From NCBI GenBank assembly GCA_019321725.1, contig CM033107.1:17661445-17725444 (forward strand): a stretch of 64,000 bases of DNA, read 5' to 3'. Within the stretch, counting starts at the first letter, position 1, and each line of letters starts with the position of its first letter. The translations under genes and the position numbers were made by a program. The stretch comes from Paulownia fortunei (Eukaryota; Streptophyta; Magnoliopsida; Lamiales; Paulowniaceae). Of this stretch, positions 45,473 to 57,534 are shown in pieces. The notes under the pieces were generated by a model. That model did not search any database. It saw only the letters and a program-made list of their open reading frames with translations, and was not told the DNA's origin.

Positions 45473-45580
45473 GCCATCGAGATTAGATGACCTACTGGCA
45501 CAACTCGCACTAATGTGTGTGGCACTAGAGATGCAGGACAATAGGGAGTTGGAGCTGACGATCAAGCAAATGGACTAGGT
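45473..45580 (+). pseudogene. Start of gypsy element 3 gag
   Basis: ATG at 45473 opens MPSRLDDLLAQLALMCVALE followed by MQDNRELELTIKQMD and a stop (tag 45578-45580). A short N-terminal fragment with the position and helical character of gag. The rest of gag, protease and RT are missing. RNase H similarity begins only some 90 bases later. Confidence 0.6.
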
Positions 45581-45649
45581 CATGCTAATAGGGTTAGTGG
45601 ATAGTAGAGGGTTGATGGGACTAACCAAAGGGACTTCCATCATGTGGTG

Positions 45650-46173
45650 AGGGTTATAATATCTATTGTGATGCCTTAAAGAAAGGACTAGGGTGCGTTT
45701 TGATGTAGAAAGATAAAGTTATAGCTTATGCCTCTAGACAACTCAAGCCTTATGAATAAAATTACCCTACACATGACTTGGAGTTAGCAGTAGTAGTTTT
45801 TGCATTAAATCTTTGGAGGCATTATCTTTATGGAGAATGATGTGAGATTTTCATTAATCATAAGAGTTTGAAATACATTTTCACACAGAAAGAGTTGAAT
45901 ATGAGACAAAGGTGGTAGCTAAAGTTGCTTAATGACTCTGATCTCAACATCAATTACCACCCGGGGAAGGCTAATGCAGTGGCAGATACATTAAGTAGAA
46001 AAATTACAGGGAATTTGGAAACTTTTATGACCTCCCAAAGATACATATTGGAGGACTTTAATAAATTACAAATTGATGTAAGGATGCGGGGAGCTGTAGC
46101 ACAATTGGCTAACCTGAGATTCCAACCTACATTGATTGAGAGAATATGGGCTGTACAGGCTAAGAATCCCTAG
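45650..46173 (+). pseudogene. Gypsy element 3 RNase H
   Basis: YCDALKKGLGCVLM, a stop, KDKVIAYASRQLKPYE, NYPTHDLELAVVVFALNLWR, HYLYGE, a stop, CEIFINHKSLKYIFTQKELN and, from 45925, DLNINYHPGKANAVADTLSR. These are the standard gypsy RNase H blocks in order. At least four stop codons interrupt them. The open frame 45925-46173 is only the C-terminal part plus the linker to integrase (RGAVAQLANLRFQPTLIERI). Confidence 0.9.
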
Positions 46174-47280
46174 TTGTAGAAAATTTAAAGGGATCTTGAG
46201 AAAGGACTTGATTCAGAATTTGGGATTCACACAAAGGGCTATTTGAGGTTTCAAAATAGGATATTTGTATTGAATAATATAGGGTCGAAAAATGAGATTC
46301 TTCGAGAGGCTCATACCAGTGGTTACACTATATATCCTGGAGGTACTAAGACATACAAAGACTTGAAACATACATTCTAATGGAATAATATGAAGAGGGA
46401 AATAGCTGAGAATGTCTCCAAATGTTTGATATGTCAGCGAGTTAAGACTGAGCGTAAAGAGAAAGTAGAAGAATTGTAACCTCTTCCAATTCCTGAATGG
46501 AAGTGGGAACATATCACCATGGACTTTATTATCGGGTTTCCTCGCACTCAAAAAGGTAATATAACTATTTGGGTAATTGTAGATTGATTGATGAAAGTTC
46601 CTCATTTCATGTCTATTAAGGAACGTACGCCCCTAGAGATTTTAGCGGAGTTGTATAAAGAGAAAATTGTAAAGCTCCACAGCGTATCATGTACTATTAT
46701 TTCTGATAGAGATCCCCATTTTTTCTCCTATTTTTGGTAGAATTTGCATAAAGCTCTAGGACCTAACTTACATTTTAGCACAGCCTTCCACTTGCAAATG
46801 GATGGATAATATGAGAGAACTATCCAAATCCTTGAAGATATGTTGAGAGCTTGCATTCTTAAATTGAAGGGATCATGGGAACAACATTGCCAATGGTGGA
46901 ATTTGCATATATTAATAGTTATCAGTGTAGTATTCAAATATCCCCATTTGAAGCACTATATGGAAGAAGGTGTTGTTCTCTAATGCATTAGGATGATGTT
47001 GGTGAGATAAGGATATTAGGGTCTGAGATGGTTCAACAAACGTTTGAGAAAATATAGCTTGTGAGAGACCAATTGCGTACTGCTCAGAGTCAAAAGAAGA
47101 ACTATACTGATGTGAGGAGACAGAGTCTGGAGTTCAAGAAAGGTGATCATGTATTCTTAAAAGTATCCCCATCTAAGGGTGTGATTTGATTTGGTGTGCG
47201 AGGAAAGCTGAGCCCTCGGTTTATAGGTCCATTTGAATACTAGAAAGGATTGGAGATGCTACCTATAGACTTGCCTTACC
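46174..47280 (+). pseudogene. Gypsy element 3 integrase (broken)
   Basis: The HHCC region includes HTSGYTIYPGGTKTYKDLK, then WNNMKREIAENVSKCLICQR. The catalytic core follows with WEHITMDFIIGFPRT (first Asp), IISDRDPHFFSYFW (second Asp) and YERTIQILEDMLRACILKLKG (Glu region), then SPFEALYGR in shifted form. Later frames contain RQSLEFKKGDHVFLKVSPSKGV. Several stops and shifts. Clearly a Ty3/gypsy integrase with both core aspartates still visible. Confidence 0.9.
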
Positions 47281-47583
47281 ACCAGCTTTAATGGGAGTAC
47301 ATAATGTATTTCATGTTTCAATGCTCAAAACGTATGTCTATGATCCAAGTCATGTAGTGGAATATAAACCCTTACAACTCAAAAAATATTTGACATTTGA
47401 AGAAAATTCAGTGAGAAATTTAGATAGAAAGGATAAAGTGTTGCGGAGTCGAGTAATTTCCTATGTTATACAATGGATCAATCATTCTCAGAGAGAAGCA
47501 ACATGGGAGCCTAAAGAGGAAATAAGAGATAAATACCCTCAACTTTTCGTTAATCCAGGTATGATAATTTTAGAGGACTAAAC
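47281..47583 (+). pseudogene. Gypsy element 3 chromodomain-type integrase C-terminus
   Basis: A 96-codon open segment (47291-47581): VHNVFHVSMLKTYVYDPSHV, YKPLQLKKYLTFEENSVRNL, VIQWINHSQREATWEPKEEI, then YPQLF. This is the conserved end of plant chromovirus (Tekay/Del or related) integrase. The WINHSQREATWEPKEE stretch is the chromodomain-like motif thought to guide insertion into heterochromatin. It is intact over this length but has no promoter or start of its own. Confidence 0.88.
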
Positions 47584-47603
47584 TTCTTTTAAAGATGGTG
47601 GAA

Positions 47604-49624
47604 TATAATACCCAAGTAGGTTATTTTCAATAATTAGTTAAATAAACTAGTATATATTTATCATATGTATAGTCTATTAAATATTACATTAATGCATTCA
47701 AATAATTGGGGTTAATGATTATTGGAGAGAAAAAATAAAGGACTTTATAGAAAATACATGGAGTTATTTTGTAGCCCTATTAGTGTATAACCTACAAATT
47801 TCACTTCACCCGAACAGAAACAGACAGACGGGTACTAGGCAGATAAATCTGAGTTCATGTGGAAGTGTGATAACTAATAGTCCAATAAGTGAGGTAAATA
47901 ACACCTCTACTATTTTTGAATTTGTTCTATTATATATTGGGATATGCATATGGATTATGAACAAATCAATTCGTGATGTGGCAATTGAATGAGAAATCAA
48001 TTGATTCGGGCCATGGGATCTAGAAAGCATGCAACTAACTTACAATCGTTGGAATATAAAATGCATTGGTAGTGGGATGTTGAATAAGCAGTGATTACCC
48101 GTCAAGGCCATGTTGAATTGAAAGTTCTCTACATATATTAAATTATTTTACAATAGTTTATGAATAGTGAATGACACAATAATAGTTGAAATTTTGATTT
48201 TTAAGTTTCTAATTACACTAGTCAATAGCTTTAAATTTATAGTAATTGAGGGTGGAACCACATGAGATATCGGTAGATTAATCGTGAATTGAATAGAATA
48301 GCTTGGATTCATCCACCTTGACAATAACAAGTGATATTTTATGTACCTTTGATCGACTATTTATCGAATTATTTATTAGGTTTACATTTTGAGACAATTA
48401 TTTATAGGTTTAATTCAATATATTAAATTGTAAGTTGGAGATATTTTATATTAGCGAAAGTCGTTTTAAGTTGAGTACAACTCGATAAATTATCATTAGA
48501 CTAATTAAATTTTATTTATTATTTTAGATTAATTTCATTTGTGTATAGGGAATTTGGAAGTTTTGAATATCAATTGTTGGAGTCGAGAGATAAGTGGCCT
48601 TTCACTTTTCTGATTTACATAAAGTCATATATATAGTACTTTTGGCGTGTGTGTGAGATTTTTATAACTTGGGTCCAGCAGGCTTATATATGTATCGATT
48701 TGTGAAAACATGAAAATGAATTTAGTTTCGTGAATTTTAAATATGAAGATTTTTATATGTATTGAAATGTGATTTTATGAATATGAAATAAATATGACTT
48801 GTAAATGTGGTTTTGTGGATGTGTTTTTAAAAATAATTGTTGGAACCTTATATTATTGACTATTTCAGAATAGATAATAGACAACTGATACTTGTTGGGA
48901 TTTGAGGGCTTGGTCAGTGATCTAGTGCAGGAGGGTTAAATCTGCACCAGTGATCCAGTATACGGGGGTTAAATCTATACTCGGACCCAAGATATGGGGT
49001 TAAACCTGTCCCTAACTATGATTGTCTTGTATATTCGATTTTATGTAGTGGGTTTTATGTGGAGATTGGTTGATTTTCTTAATTGCATGTTTCTTTTAAC
49101 TTATTGTTTTATACTAGTAAATTGTTGACCTTTATTTTTTGGAGTTTAAGTAATAAATCGAATATTTTCATTGATTAAAACATATTACTAGTTTTCTATC
49201 TTGCTTGATCTAACTAGTTGAGCGTTTGGAGATAGCTTTTGGAATACAACGAAGTCTATTGGAGTAATTCAAACTTTCCATTTTATTGTTTTAGAATTAT
49301 TAGATATGATGAATTTTAATATTGTGGATGTATTATTTTACGTATGATTCAGTATTTAATTTTAGATACAACTTTGCATATATTTGGGATGTTTATAGAA
49401 TTTATTTTTAATTAATCAGTTGGATTGTTTTAGAATTCTTAATTTATTTGTTGATGGATTTAGATTGATTATAAAATGTTCATAATTATTTAGAGGTATA
49501 GATGCTCTATATCAATGTTTAATGCTGGATCACATTAAAAATATTAAATTAACCATGTAGGCTTTTGGGATGTTCCTAAGAGCCTACAACGATTGTCATG
49601 GTCCCGAGGGTTCGGGATGTGACA
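47604..49624 (+). repeat. 3' LTR of gypsy element 3 (full length)
   Basis: About 2.02 kb, beginning near tataataccc after a weak polypurine run (aaagatggtgga) and ending ...cgggatgtgaca. The part from 48042 on matches the truncated 5' LTR. The expected TG terminus reads TA, so the exact start is inferred by analogy with TGTAATA-type chromovirus LTRs. Tandem units at 48913-49010 number one more than in the 5' LTR. Confidence 0.85.
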
Positions 49625-50200
49625 ATTTGCTTATACATCAAGTAGAGCATTTTTAAATGGCGATCTAGATGAAAAAAATTAAGTGGAGAAATTAGAAGGT
49701 TTCAAAGTAAAAAGAGAAAAACACAAAAGGGTGTAAACTTGTCAAATCATTTTATAGTTTGAAGCAAGCCCTTAACCAGTGACACAAAAAGTTTGACAGT
49801 ATCATGATAAGAAATGGGGTCACCATAAATGAGTGATAAATGTGTCTACTTCAAGAAATTTGGAAAATCACATATACTTGTATATTTTTATGTAGATGAC
49901 ATGCTCGTATTAAGAACCAATATGGAAGTCATCAATAAGACAAAGAAAATGCTCAATAGTAATTTTGATATGAAAAATATGGGTGAAGTGAATGTGATCT
50001 TGGTAATGAAGATCTTCATAACACCTAATGAAATATCATTATCTCAAGTACATTATGATCAAGTGGTTGAGAGGTTTAAGTCCTATGGTATTAAGAAGAC
50101 AAATAATCTATTTCTTCCACATGTTATTCTACACAATAATACTGAAAATAAAAAACAACAATTAGAATATTCTTAATTCATTTGAAGTCTATTGTACTTA
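49625..50200 (+). pseudogene. Copia element 3 reverse transcriptase remnant
   Basis: Begins mid-protein right at the gypsy LTR end: AYTSSRAFLNGDLDEKN (family form ...KTAFLNGDLDEEIYM), then broken KLEGFKVK and FEASP segments. From 49829 a 115-codon frame reads CVYFKKFGKSHILVYFYVDD, with the catalytic YVDD. It goes on with MKNMGEVNVILVMKI and LSQVHYDQVVERFKSYGIKK. All sequence upstream of this RT point is missing. The copy at 60400-60975 is identical here. Confidence 0.9.
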
Positions 50201-50850
50201 ATAAATTGTACATGACCGGACATAGCTTACGCTATAAGTAAGGTAAGTAGATATAAAGTAATCGAAGTAATGAACATTGGAATGCATTACTTAAGAGTGT
50301 TGAGATACTTGAAGAGAACCAAAGAATATGCATTACACTATAGCAAATATCCTCTAGTTAAAGATTATAATGATGCGAATTATATTTCTGACACCAATGA
50401 ATCCAAGTTAATTATTGATTATGTATTTACTCCTTGTGGTGGTGCTATATTGTTGAAATCTTCTAAAAAAATATGTACAGACTATCGAATCTGGTTTTAT
50501 ATCTTTATAAAACTGTATAAGAAGTAGAATGGTTAATATATTTCATAGAAGATGTTCCAATATCAAAAATTAGTGTAAGCAATATGCATTCATTGCAATA
50601 GCCAAGTTGTTATAGCTAGAGCACAAAATTTTATATATCTTAGAGTTATGCCCAACTTAGAAGCCATAAATGCAACTTGAAACTCAACCATACATAACAT
50701 TAAAGTAGCAAAATGTACCAACATACTTAGATAAAAAAATAAAAATCCCTATTATAGATAATAAAAAAATGTAGTTTCCCATATGAAAAATGAAGAGAAG
50801 GAACAAATTCATCATCATTAGTCATACATCATAAGCAAGTAGAGAGACGG
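50201..50850 (+). pseudogene. Copia element 3 RNase H remnant
   Basis: PDIAYAISKVSRY-like text in broken frame near 50215, then MHYLRVLRYLKRTKEYALHY, KDYNDANYISDTNESKLIID, YVFTPCGGAILLKSSKK (50270-50527). Later traces are AFIAIAKLL-LEHKILY (from IAIHCDSQAAIARAQ of the family) near 50590. The Asp of YSDANW is preserved as NDANY. The rest is destroyed by stops. The tail ends near 50850, before a purine-rich gaggggtgagggg run (50873-50886). Confidence 0.85.
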
Positions 50851-50910
50851 GGTGAGAGCAATAGTAGTGAATGAGGGGTGAGGGGCAATTAGTTGCCAAT
50901 GATGTGCCTG

Positions 50911-52992
50911 TGTTAAAATAGTGTATGACATACCAATTTTTAGTTGCTTCTATACTCTTATAACAAACAGTCTATACAAAGTATATTAATAAAATAATAC
51001 TTTTTTATTTTTAATTGAACTTACATAAATAAATAAAGTCCCCGACCATACTAACCTACGCCACTGGTCGTGCATATGATGGCGATCATGAAATATATGA
51101 CTTTGTGGTTGTGGTTTAAATTAGTTCTGAGGGTTCATCGAGACAGGACATTGATTAGTCCATCAAGACTTATGCACATGACGCATGCTTGAAAGGAGGA
51201 TGTCTTGCTCTATAGATATCGACGTAGGGACACTAGTGCATGTAGGTGAGTGCTTGTTAGAAAACAAACACAGCGAATAGGCCTATTGGAAATTCTCAAT
51301 TGAAAATGTTGTTTGTCAAATGAGAACTTTCTATTTAGATAGTGGAAGAATTAGTCCTTAGACTTGAAGCATTATGGTAAACTTATGCATGACATGTTGT
51401 ACTTTGATGTATTTTTCGGTTGCTTGACAATCACAAGGAAAATATGGTGGGTGTAACATCTTTACATATGGATATATCTTAAGTGGTCAATAAAAAATCC
51501 GTCACCTATCTGAAATATATAAATCTCCTATGTTTTCATTATCCTTGACTCCAAAAACCTTAGCCAAGTTAGGATAAATATTAGATGAGGGCTTTCTACT
51601 AATTTATCAAAGATTAAATGAGTCTTGAAATTAGATGGTAGTTATTAAGTCAAATAGGGTTTTGACCAATAACCCATGTCTTAGACTTAATAGGAAGATC
51701 AGGAGATGAAAGAACAGTACTTCCATGGTATTCATAATCGGAATTAGTTTGTTGTTAATTCACTTAAAACTAAATAGTCATGATACCCTGCTAAGTGTTT
51801 TCCATTACTTGTGAGGTTCTTGGAATTAAAGTTAACTCCAAGATAATTAATTTAGTGGATAATTGATATTCACTTAAGTTGCAAGAGTTACAAGCCCACT
51901 GTTAGCTTAATTGTGAACCTAATGGGGTCACACAAAAATTGGAAAAGTCTACTTATAATCTCGAAGGTAATTCAAGGAATTGAATTCAATTAATTAATTG
52001 AGATTAATAAATTAGGACTAAAATAAATTTAAGAAACTAAATTAATTTGTCTAATTAAATAATAAGATTATTTAATTGGACCTAATAAGATCAAGAGTTC
52101 ATGTGGAGTGAATTAATTAATTAATTTGAATAATTAATTAAGAAAGACATAAATAATTTAAGAAGTTAAATAAATTTATTCAATTAAATAAAATTATTAT
52201 TTAATTAGCCTAATTGATTGGATCAATTAAGTGATTGAATCAATTAAAAAGTTGGGCTTGTTTAATTAATGGGATCAACTAAATGAACTTGATTAAATTA
52301 ATTAAGTCCAAGTCTAATGTTAGTGGGCCATTAAGAGAGGCCCTTAATGGCCTACTAAGAGTCTTGGTGAGCAAGTCAAACACTCTTAGTCTTTGATGGA
52401 AAGGGATGAGATAAGAAAGGAATGAGATTGAAACCTAATGGAATTAGGGTTGAACAAGCTTTTATATAAATACACAAGCAAAGGGGCTGATTTTTTATTG
52501 TTACAAGAGCAAAATTTTGGCCTTCTTAGTGCACACAAAAATCGCCCCTTCCTCTCTTTTAATCACCCCCTTATTCCATCAAAAAGATTTCATATTTTTT
52601 ATTTAAATTTAATTCTTCTAATCACAAGTTGATTTAAGAATTAATACTGCACTCCCAAAAATTAGATTAGAAATAAGAAATTCAATCTAGCAAGGATTCG
52701 AAGTTCGTGAGTTTTCTCGAAGTGTGGATACTCGTAGAAAGGTTACACTTGGAGTCTTAGTAGATCTGTTTTTGAGTTAGGGCTAACTATTCAAATCATT
52801 TCAAACCTCATCATCAACAGGAGTGCACTCTCAAGTATAATCGTGAAACTTTCATTTTATGTTTAAAGCGAGTAATCATAAATACAAACTGATTAATCGT
52901 ATCCATTTTGGGATTACATGATTTATTTAATTATTCATGTTTAAATTTTTAAAATTTTCAATGCATATCATCTTAGGACATACAAACTCAAC
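50911..52992 (+). repeat. 3' LTR of copia element 3
   Basis: About 2.08 kb from TGTTAAAATAGTGTATGACA to about ...catacaaactcaac. It is homologous to the LTRs of copia element 1 (6977-8019, 13432-14990) along its whole length and contains the full middle and end that those lack in part. A TATA-like tatataaata lies at 52463-52472. A 24-base insert separates it from the polypurine-like run. The open frames at 52438-52632 and 52937-53161 are LTR or flank sequence, not genes. Confidence 0.85.
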
Positions 52993-53290
52993 GGTCCATC
53001 TCTCCTCATCATCCATCAAAAAGAAAATATGTGAAACATTTGTAGCTCATGAGGTGGTCGTGTGCACGGAAGAAATAGTGGTCTTGTCCATGGAAAATAG
53101 GTCTATGTTATGCCCCTATTTTATAGAGAGCTTCCATTCATTAGTGTACGGGTTAAGTTAGAGCCAAGTCGTGTAGTCTTTGTTGAATTAACAATAAGGT
53201 ATGACTCTAGGGTTGTCTCTCTTCGTCGAGGGTTAAGGACTATTGTGATGAAGGTCGTGCATCAGCCCTAGTAGCCATTATAGGCGCAAA
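52993..53290. other. Junction segment of unknown origin
   Basis: About 300 bases between the copia LTR end and the first integrase similarity. No match within the window except the right-hand copy at 63768-64000. Part of it is open (to 53161) but I recognise nothing. Confidence 0.45.
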
Positions 53291-54115
53291 CATCTCAATG
53301 CAAAGGTGATAAAAATGGTGATAGGGGTGATTCCCTGTCGAAATAATGATTGCAAAATAGTGATAAAATTTTTGAAAGAAAATATTTTAAGTCGATTTGG
53401 AATTCCTCGATCCATTATCAGTAATAGGGGAAAATATTTTTGTAACAAAGTTTTTGAAACTTTAATGAGGAAATATGAAATCATACATAAAATTGTAACT
53501 CCTTATCACCCTTAGACAAAGGGAAAAGTTGAATTGCAAATAGGAAGATAAAATAAATTTTGAAAAAGACAGTTAACCCAAATCATAAAGATTGGTCTTT
53601 TAGATTTAACGATACACTTTGGGCATATAAAACTATTTTTAAAACATCATTAGACATGTCTCCATTTAGGATAGTTTATGGAAAACCTTGTCGTCATTTA
53701 CCTCTTGAACTTGAACACAAAACTTATTAGGTAATCAAAATGTTTAACTTCAACCTTGATGAAGCTTCAAAATTGCACAAATTGCAAATCAATGAATTTC
53801 AAGAATTGAGAAATGATGCATGCGAGATTTCTAAAATTCATAAAAAAAGAATCAAAGAATTTCATGATAATTAAATTAAAAAAAACATTTGAGGTTGATG
53901 AAAGGTTTTGCTTTATAATTCTTGATTATATTTATTTCCTGGAAAATTTAGATCAAGGTAGGTGGTCTTTTTGTTGAAAAAGAGGTATATCCTTATGGGA
54001 CGATTGACATTGAGAATCTTAGAAATGATAACATATTCAAAGTAAATAGACAAAGACTTAAATCGTTTTTAGATAATCAATTTCACGAGAGGAAATTCTT
54101 TTTCTTTCTAACCCT
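53291..54115 (+). pseudogene. Athila/Tat-type gypsy integrase remnant (plus strand)
   Basis: NDCKIVIKFLKENILSRFGI, PRSIISNRGKYFCNKVFETL, YEIIHKIVTPYHP (53306-53515), then a TAG stop where the family has Gln, TKGKVELQIGR, WSFRFNDTLWAYKTIFKTS-type text, MSPFRIVYGKPCRHLPLELE, NFNLDEASKLHKLQINEFQE, LRNDACEISKIHKKRIKEFH, and LLYNS-YLFPGKFRSRWS in shifted form, ending around 54060. This is the second half of the integrase of the Athila/Tat group, the same family as 1-5565. Nothing upstream of the integrase core remains. Confidence 0.9.
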
Positions 54116-56785
54116 TATTATGATTAGTATATGTATATATATACATATTTTCGCTAGCTTTGTTTGTTTTGTAGGCTTTTTTCTTTTATTTTTTTATTTT
54201 TTTATTTTTTTATTTTTTCGGTTAAGTGGCGAATAACGGTACTTTGTGGCTATTGAAGTTAGATTTATCAATTTCCCAAACCACTGAAATCTCTGTACAA
54301 AGTTTCTCTTTTTTTCTTATTCTCTTTTCTTGTTCTATTTAAAATGGATGACATTTTTCTAACTCTCAAGAAGAGATTTTCTTTTCTTCTGAAAATTGCA
54401 ATTTTAAAAATTTATAAACAAGATTGAAAGATTAAGGATGCTTATGCACAAGGGAATCCTAGGGGACATACGATGGATAATTGAAGCAAAGGTAAGAGTA
54501 ACAGGTGAGTTTTCAAACTTGCTTACTAGGCACATGTCTGGTTTTGGTAAAAACACATATTCAAAAAAACAAAAGGTGAAAAAATGCAAGTTTATCACAA
54601 ATGTGCTTGATGGACTTGCAACACAAAATGTCGTTCCTTAAAATTGGTTTCTAAAAATAAAAAAGATAAAATTCAATTCATTGTGGATGAACTGAGTAAG
54701 GAGTCTTCAGATGACATTATATTGACTCTTGAGATGCATTCATGTGGATTAATACAACGTGCAATTCTTAATTTATGGAGTCACTTTTGGGATTAATATG
54801 AGCGTTATAGTATTAGAAATCTGACATTAAAAGACCCTGTTAGCCAATTTATAAGATAACTGGATGGAAAGCATATCCTCAACCCCATAGAGGGCGTTTA
54901 AGCATTATTAGACTTAAAACTAGAGGAATATGTGAGCCACAATCACAAATACATGTACATTCATGTATAAGTAGTAAATTTTTAAATTTTATGTCCTTAT
55001 TTTCAATCTTTCTGACAAAAAAAAGACTGAATGCATTCCTTGTTCACACCTTAATAAATAACACCATACTTACTCCATTTTTGCACAACTCACTTTAAAA
55101 AAAAAAAAACAAATTAGTCTTCCACTTGCAAGTTCAATTGTATTTGTATCTTTTGTGGAACCAATTCAAGAAAAAATGGTAACTTTATAGGGGCAACCAA
55201 TAATTTTGGTAGAATCTTAAGAGAAAAAAAAAATTATTTAGTGTATGGGGGAGACAATTTGGGGTTAATGAAGAGTGTTGCTACTTCTGCTTATGTATTA
55301 GGAGTCAAATTTTTAGGAGTTATCCCAAAACTATTAACAGTGCAAAATATCACAGATGGCTATTAGAGATTAGCTAAAAATGTCATATATTCAGGACATA
55401 ATACCTAATATGTTAAACAATGCGGATGTATTCATCACTCTATCTAGTGATTTGGTATACTGGAGGAATTATTTCAAGTTGTTTCTTAGGCATAACTCAA
55501 CATTCATCAGAAACCTGTAGGCTTTGAGTACCACTTGAAAAATAATTACGGCATTAGACTTTCTAGCACCACGACCAAATTATTTTGTTCCTCATGTGAT
55601 GTTCAAAGAGAACATCCCCATAGTAAGCCACTTTGAGTCTTTCAATAAACAAGCATTTTTTTTGTAGTCATATCTTCTTACTTAGCTTAAATATACTATT
55701 ATCCTACCCTTGTTCTAAAAATAATTTGGAGTTTAAGAGACATTCCATTATAAATATATAGCTTGCAAAATAAATTTAGGTTGAAATAGAAGATAAGTAT
55801 AGAAGAGTTTTTCTTCTAAAAAACTAAAAAAATTGCAAAGCGTTAAAAATATTACGAGTTGTAACTAAAAATGAGATGTTGCAAAATTAATAAAAATAAT
55901 GAAAAGTGGTCCAATTCAATGACAATAGACCCTGGTGTTGAAATTTATGGAGTATGAGAATTTTTCATTGATAATCTCTGTCTCTAATTCCATGAAGTTT
56001 TTAAAACCTTTGTTTCATATTATCCTTTTATATTTTAGCCACATCCCTACCCTTTGGCCCCATTACAACTTTTGTTGAAAACTTTTTAATTTCGTGTGGT
56101 GCCTTCAGTGTAGTGGATATTTGTATCAAATGAAGAGTCTATAATGTTTAACTCTTCAATTGGACATTGGGTGATGATTTTTATGAAGTTTTATGGGAAT
56201 TCACTTGTTTGAAATATGCATGGCTTTGTTACTATTGACATTAACTATTCACACACACACATTTGAGTATGCTGTAGAAATATATTGACTTTTGAATGAC
56301 TAACAGTTAAATTCAATACTTGTTTGATTTCATTTCCATATTATTTTGTTGCTTCATGAGAATAATGATTTGAAGTTAGTTATAAGTGTTTGTGGGTATC
56401 ACTGCTAGAAACCCGCACGAGACTATAACTCATACTCTATGGGCCACATAGGGGTTTAAAGGCTTATTGCATATGACTTTGTTACTGTTGACATTAACTA
56501 TTCACACACACACACACTTGAGTATGTAACAATTAGATTCAATACTTGTTTGATTTCATTTCCATATTATTTTGTTGCTTCCTGAGAATAATGGTTTGAA
56601 GTTAGTTATTATAGGTGTTTGTGGGTATCACTGCTGGTAACCCTCACGAGACTATAACTCATCCTCTATAGGCCACATAGAGATTTAAAGGCTTGTTGCA
56701 TATGCTAAATGTAATCGTGATTTCCTACGAAAGTGGAATAATTTATGTTTATTTTAGGCTTGCTCGAGGACGAGCAAGGGTTAAA
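54116..56785 (+). other. Post-integrase region of the Athila/Tat-type element
   Basis: About 2.7 kb between integrase and the 3' LTR. Athila elements typically carry extra, sometimes env-like, sequence here. I see only short frames. A possible basic segment at 54438-54641 is followed by broken KDKIQFIVDELSKES, DPVSQFI-LDGKHILNP-EGV (54660-54900), which may be its continuation but matches nothing I can name. Also present are a (atttttt)n run at 54184-54218, A-runs near 55098, and a 250-bp tandem duplication at 56221-56705. No functional gene is evident. Confidence 0.5.
56221..56705 (+). repeat. Tandem duplication of about 250 bp before the 3' LTR
   Basis: Unit 1 (56221-56468) and unit 2 (56469-56705) share gttacta/gttactg, ttgacattaactattcacac, caatacttgtttgatttcat, gtgtttgtgggtatcactgct and cacgagactataactcat, through taaaggctt-ttgcatatg. 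Differences are a few substitutions, a CA-repeat length change, and small indels. Confidence 0.88.
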
Positions 56786-56797
56786 TATGGGGGAATT
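56759..56797 (+). other. Conserved pre-LTR motif and polypurine tract
   Basis: gcttgctcgaggacgagcaa (56759-56778) followed by a purine run atgggggaa just before TGATAAGT at 56798. The ctcgaggacgag motif upstream of the polypurine tract is typical of Athila/Tat-group gypsy elements. Confidence 0.8.
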
Positions 56798-57526
56798 TGA
56801 TAAGTACATATTATGATCTATTTTTGTATCAAATACTTTATACTTTCCTTACTTTATTCTTGTTAATATTATAATTTTATTAATATTTTATGTTAGGGAA
56901 TCAATTAATAAAAAGATATCAAAAAGAGTCAAAATAAAATCGAAGAAGACAACACGTTTCGTGAGCAAGTTGCAAGATAATATTTCATTTGATCAAAGAA
57001 GCATCACAATTAGAAGAAAATGACCACTTTTGCCTAAATCCATCATGTGTAGATCAAAATATATACAAGATATCACTTAAACTTTGCAAGTGATTGTTGG
57101 GCTCAAAATTGGCATGTTTCTAGATTTGTACAGTTTTGGTATTTTGGGCATAACTCTATGCTCAAAATCCCTATAGACTTGAATATTAATTCATCTAAAA
57201 GCTAAGAGATAGGACTACAACTTTGCTATTGGACGCTTAGCCCAATGATTATAGTAGAAAATTCGTCCAAGTGAGAGCATTGGAAGAAATCTATCAATGT
57301 TGACACATCTTCTTAAATCAAGCATAACTTTCTCCCTAGTGGTTGAAATTAGGTGATTCAAGTTGAAAAAAGAAGCTAAAGAAAAAAATTACTTTTTCAA
57401 AATCAGTTGATTGGATGGAGAAAAATGAATGACAAAATTCGGATCTGAAAAATACATATGAATTTAGATCACATTTGAAGATAATTTGGAGTACACTTGA
57501 ATATGCCAATTTAGACACTCCTCTAC

Positions 57527-57534
57527 TATAAATA
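57527..57534 (+). promoter_or_regulatory. TATA-like box in the Athila/Tat-type LTR
   Basis: tataaata followed by ggggct, conserved with the box at 4785-4792 of the other LTR copy. Confidence 0.5.

Larger units (their letters stand above)
43611..49624 (+). mobile_element. Chromovirus-type gypsy element 3, internally deleted, 5' LTR truncated
   Basis: Two LTRs (43611-45241, missing about the first 440 bases; and 47604-49624) enclose a 2.36-kb interior. The interior holds a perfect initiator-Met primer site, the first codons of gag, then RNase H, integrase and a chromodomain-type C-terminus. Protease and RT are absent. The left side is joined to the Tekay-like LTR. The right side is joined to copia Pol sequence, into which this element may have inserted. 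It cannot move on its own. Confidence 0.88.

Noticed and set aside
52438..53161. Two small plus-strand frames repeated at 63213-63936
   Set aside because: They lie in the copia LTR and its flank. Their conservation between the two places only reflects the near-identical duplication, not selection.
54438..54641. Possible env-like protein of the Athila/Tat-type element
   Set aside because: Position would fit, but the frame is short and basic, with no signal peptide or membrane segment, and the following text is full of stops. Evidence is too weak to name it.
56240..56705. Alternating similar segments considered as an array of spaced repeats
   Set aside because: Only two units, both diverging evenly along their length: a tandem duplication.
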